From: CAZYTX01 sp964650485
GTDB lineage: Bacteria > RBG-13-61-14 > DATKZS01
Reading direction: 5' to 3'
Length of the DNA: 15,073 nt
Assembly: GCA_964650485.1 (NCBI GenBank)
Contig: CAZYTX010000072.1
Coordinates: forward strand, 1 to 15,073
A model generated the notes under the pieces. The model did not search any database, was not told where the DNA came from, and saw only the letters and a list, made by a program, of their open reading frames with translations. Of the stretch, positions 13,730 through 15,073 are shown in pieces (position 1 is the stretch's first letter; each line of letters opens with the position of its first letter). The translations under genes were made by a program, and so were the position numbers.

Positions 13730-14023
13730 TCAGAACCCCTCGTAGAAGTCGATCCTCTGTCCCTCGCTCAATGTGACCACGGCCTTTTTCCAGCCCTTCT
13801 TATGAGTGAAGGTCCAGCCTCTCCTCACCGGCTTCCCCCGCACCCTTGCGGTGTTCACGCTTTTAACCTTCACGTTGAATATGGTCTCCACCGCCTGCTT
13901 TATCTGGTGCTTGTTGGCCTTGGGATCAACCTCGAACACCACCTGGTTCAAGGCGTCCTCCCCGGTCGCCGTTTTCTCGGTAACAACCGGCCGCTTTATA
14001 ATGTGATAAGGCCCGATGCTCAT
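13730..14023 (-). CDS. rplW: 50S ribosomal protein L23
   Basis: L23 sits at the tunnel exit and is the docking point for trigger factor, SRP and the translocon. The 97 residues show IKRPVVTEKTATGEDALNQVVFEVD, the KHQIKQAVETIFNVKVKSVNT block and GWKKAVVTLSEGQRIDFYEG. The ATG overlaps the rplD stop in an ATGA junction, with GGAGG 7 nt upstream, so it is coupled to L4. No internal loss is seen. Confidence 0.97.
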   Translation of the reverse strand: MSIGPYHIIKRPVVTEKTATGEDALNQVVFEVDPKANKHQIKQAVETIFNVKVKSVNTARVRGKPVRRGWTFTHKKGWKKAVVTLSEGQRIDFYEGF

Positions 14024-14679
14024 CTCAGGGCCTCCTGTATCTTCTCGGCCGCTTTCTTTGTCATCAGCAGGCTCTCGTGCAAAAGCACGTCCCGGACGTT
14101 TATCCCCTCTGCCCTGATGACCTTCACCCCTTCTACGTTCCTGGCCGACAGCTCCAGGTTCGTGTCCTTGTCCTCGATAACCACCAAGACGCTGTCTTTG
14201 ATCTCAAGGTCATCCAAAAGCTCTATCAGGTCAGCGGTTTTAATCCTCGAAAGCATTATCCCATCCAGCAGCAGCAGCCTGCCGTGGCTCAGCTTGTCGG
14301 TAAGCGCTCCTTTCAAGGCCGCCCTTCTTATCTTCTTGGGCACGCTGATTGCGAAGTCCCTGTGCTTGGGCCCGAAGGTGACCCCCCCTCCGTGCCAGAG
14401 GGGAGAGCCGCGCTGCCCTGCCCTGGCTCTTCCGGTCCCTTTCTGGCGGAAGGGTTTCTGGCGCGAGCCTCGCACGTCTCCCCGCGTCTTGGAGTTCGCC
14501 GTTCCCGCCCTGTGCCTGGCTTCCTGATAGACCACGGTCTCATGGAGCAGGTGGGCCTTTACCTTGGCGTCGAACACCTTGGGGTCCAGCTCCATCTGTC
14601 CCACCGCGTTCCTGTTGCGGTCCATCACCTCTATCATGATGGGCTCTTGCGCCAGGGCTTTTTGTCCTTCCATCTCCAT
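14020..14679 (-). CDS. rplD: 50S ribosomal protein L4 with short N-terminal extension
   Basis: L4 lines the exit-tunnel constriction, starts 50S assembly and in E. coli represses the S10 operon. The family core runs from about residue 16 (IEVMDRNRNAVGQMELDPKVF). It includes RHRAGTANSKTRGDVRGS, the tunnel loop KPFRQKGTGRARAGQ and GGGVTFGPKHRDF, and a conserved C-terminus through LSARNVEGVKVIRAEGINV. The start is uncertain. ATG at 14685 (221 residues) is 2 nt from GAGG, ATG at 14679 (219 residues, used here) is 8 nt from it, and ATG at 14637 gives a normal 205 residues with only weak AAGAG. Its upstream neighbour should be rplC, which is missing. Confidence 0.95.
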   Translation of the reverse strand: MEMEGQKALAQEPIMIEVMDRNRNAVGQMELDPKVFDAKVKAHLLHETVVYQEARHRAGTANSKTRGDVRGSRQKPFRQKGTGRARAGQRGSPLWHGGGVTFGPKHRDFAISVPKKIRRAALKGALTDKLSHGRLLLLDGIMLSRIKTADLIELLDDLEIKDSVLVVIEDKDTNLELSARNVEGVKVIRAEGINVRDVLLHESLLMTKKAAEKIQEALR

Positions 14680-14699
14680 TACCATCGCCTCGATACTCT

Positions 14700-15008
14700 T
14701 TAGAGCTTGATCTCTATATCAATACCCGCTGACAGGTCCAGCTTTCCCAGTGAGTCCACCGTGGCCTGGGTGGGATCGAGAATATCAATTATCCTCTTGT
14801 GCGTGCGGATCTCGAACTGCTCTCTGCTCTTTTTGTTCACGTGGGGCGAGCGAAGCACGCAGAACTTGTTGATCTCCGTGGGCAGGGGGATAGGCCCCGC
14901 CACCTTTGCCCCCGTCCTCCTTGCCGTGTCCACTATCTCTCGGACGGACTGGTCCAGGAGGCTGTGGTCATATGCTTTGAGTCTGATTCGGATCCTTTGC
15001 GCTGCCAT
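14700..15008 (-). CDS. rpsJ: 30S ribosomal protein S10
   Basis: S10 (NusE) is a 30S head protein that also joins NusB in antitermination complexes. The 102 residues match the family exactly. They include RIRIRLKAYDHSLLDQS, GPIPLPTEINKFCVLRSPHV and the end KLDLSAGIDIEIKL. The ATG has GGAG 5 nt upstream. Only 21 nt separate it from the tuf stop, so the str and S10 clusters appear joined and an E. coli-type S10 leader cannot fit. The gene should be followed by rplC but is followed directly by rplD. Confidence 0.98.
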   Translation of the reverse strand: MAAQRIRIRLKAYDHSLLDQSVREIVDTARRTGAKVAGPIPLPTEINKFCVLRSPHVNKKSREQFEIRTHKRIIDILDPTQATVDSLGKLDLSAGIDIEIKL

Positions 15009-15029
15009 TACTTCTCCTCGGCTTCCAGG

Positions 15030-15073
15030 TTACTCCAGAATCTCCGTGACCACTCCCGCGCCCACGGTGCGGC
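15030..15073 (-). CDS. tuf: Elongation factor Tu, C-terminal end only
   Basis: The minus strand at the right edge reads RTVGAGVVTEILE followed by TAA, the invariant C-terminus of EF-Tu domain 3. Only the final 13 codons plus two bases lie in the window and the rest is cut off by the window edge. EF-Tu delivers aminoacyl-tRNA to the ribosome as a GTP complex. The position directly before rpsJ is the usual end of the str operon (rpsL, rpsG, fusA, tuf). Confidence 0.93.
   Translation of the reverse strand, partial: RTVGAGVVTEILE

Overview
This window is a bacterial ribosomal-protein super-operon (S10, spc and alpha clusters) read entirely on the minus strand, so it runs from the right edge to the left. 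Gene content and order, the type-Z (zinc) S14, the presence of adk, map, infA and rpmJ between secY and rpsM, and the RpoA sequence all point to a Gram-negative of the former Deltaproteobacteria (Myxococcota/Desulfobacterota-like). That placement is an inference from remembered family sequences, not from a search. The DNA is GC-rich, and no mobile element, CRISPR array or foreign-looking segment was seen.

In transcription order the layout is: the last 13 codons of tuf (EF-Tu) at the right edge; the S10 cluster rpsJ, rplD, rplW, rplB, rpsS, rplV, rpsC, rplP, rpmC, rpsQ (15008 to 10573); the spc cluster rplN, rplX, rplE, rpsZ-type S14, rpsH, rplF, rplR, rpsE, rpmD, rplO, secY (10551 to 5204); adk, map, infA, rpmJ (5089 to 3276); the alpha cluster rpsM, rpsK, rpsD, rpoA, rplQ (3256 to 336); then a tRNA-Leu(CAG) (298 to 212). 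The last 211 bases hold no gene but are dense in inverted repeats.

Genes are packed with 0 to about 48 nt between them or with ATGA/TGATG/TAAATG-type junctions, so co-transcription and translational coupling are likely. The only larger internal gap is 114 nt between secY and adk. It folds on paper into two consecutive hairpins ahead of a strong Shine-Dalgarno. Together the genes supply much of both ribosomal subunits, initiation factor IF-1, N-terminal Met removal (Map), the SecYEG channel core, adenylate kinase and the RNA polymerase alpha subunit.

The main anomaly is a missing gene. rplC (L3), normally fixed between rpsJ and rplD, is absent, and only about 20 nt separate S10 from L4. L4 carries a short extra N-terminus at that junction. 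Lesser points are four TTG and two GTG starts, a long C-terminal tail on L29, an N-terminal extension on S17, zinc-ligand forms of S4, S14, L36, L24 and Adk, and no room for E. coli-like S10 or alpha operon leaders. No undescribed biological system could be supported. The best leads are the L3 gap and the two structured non-coding stretches.
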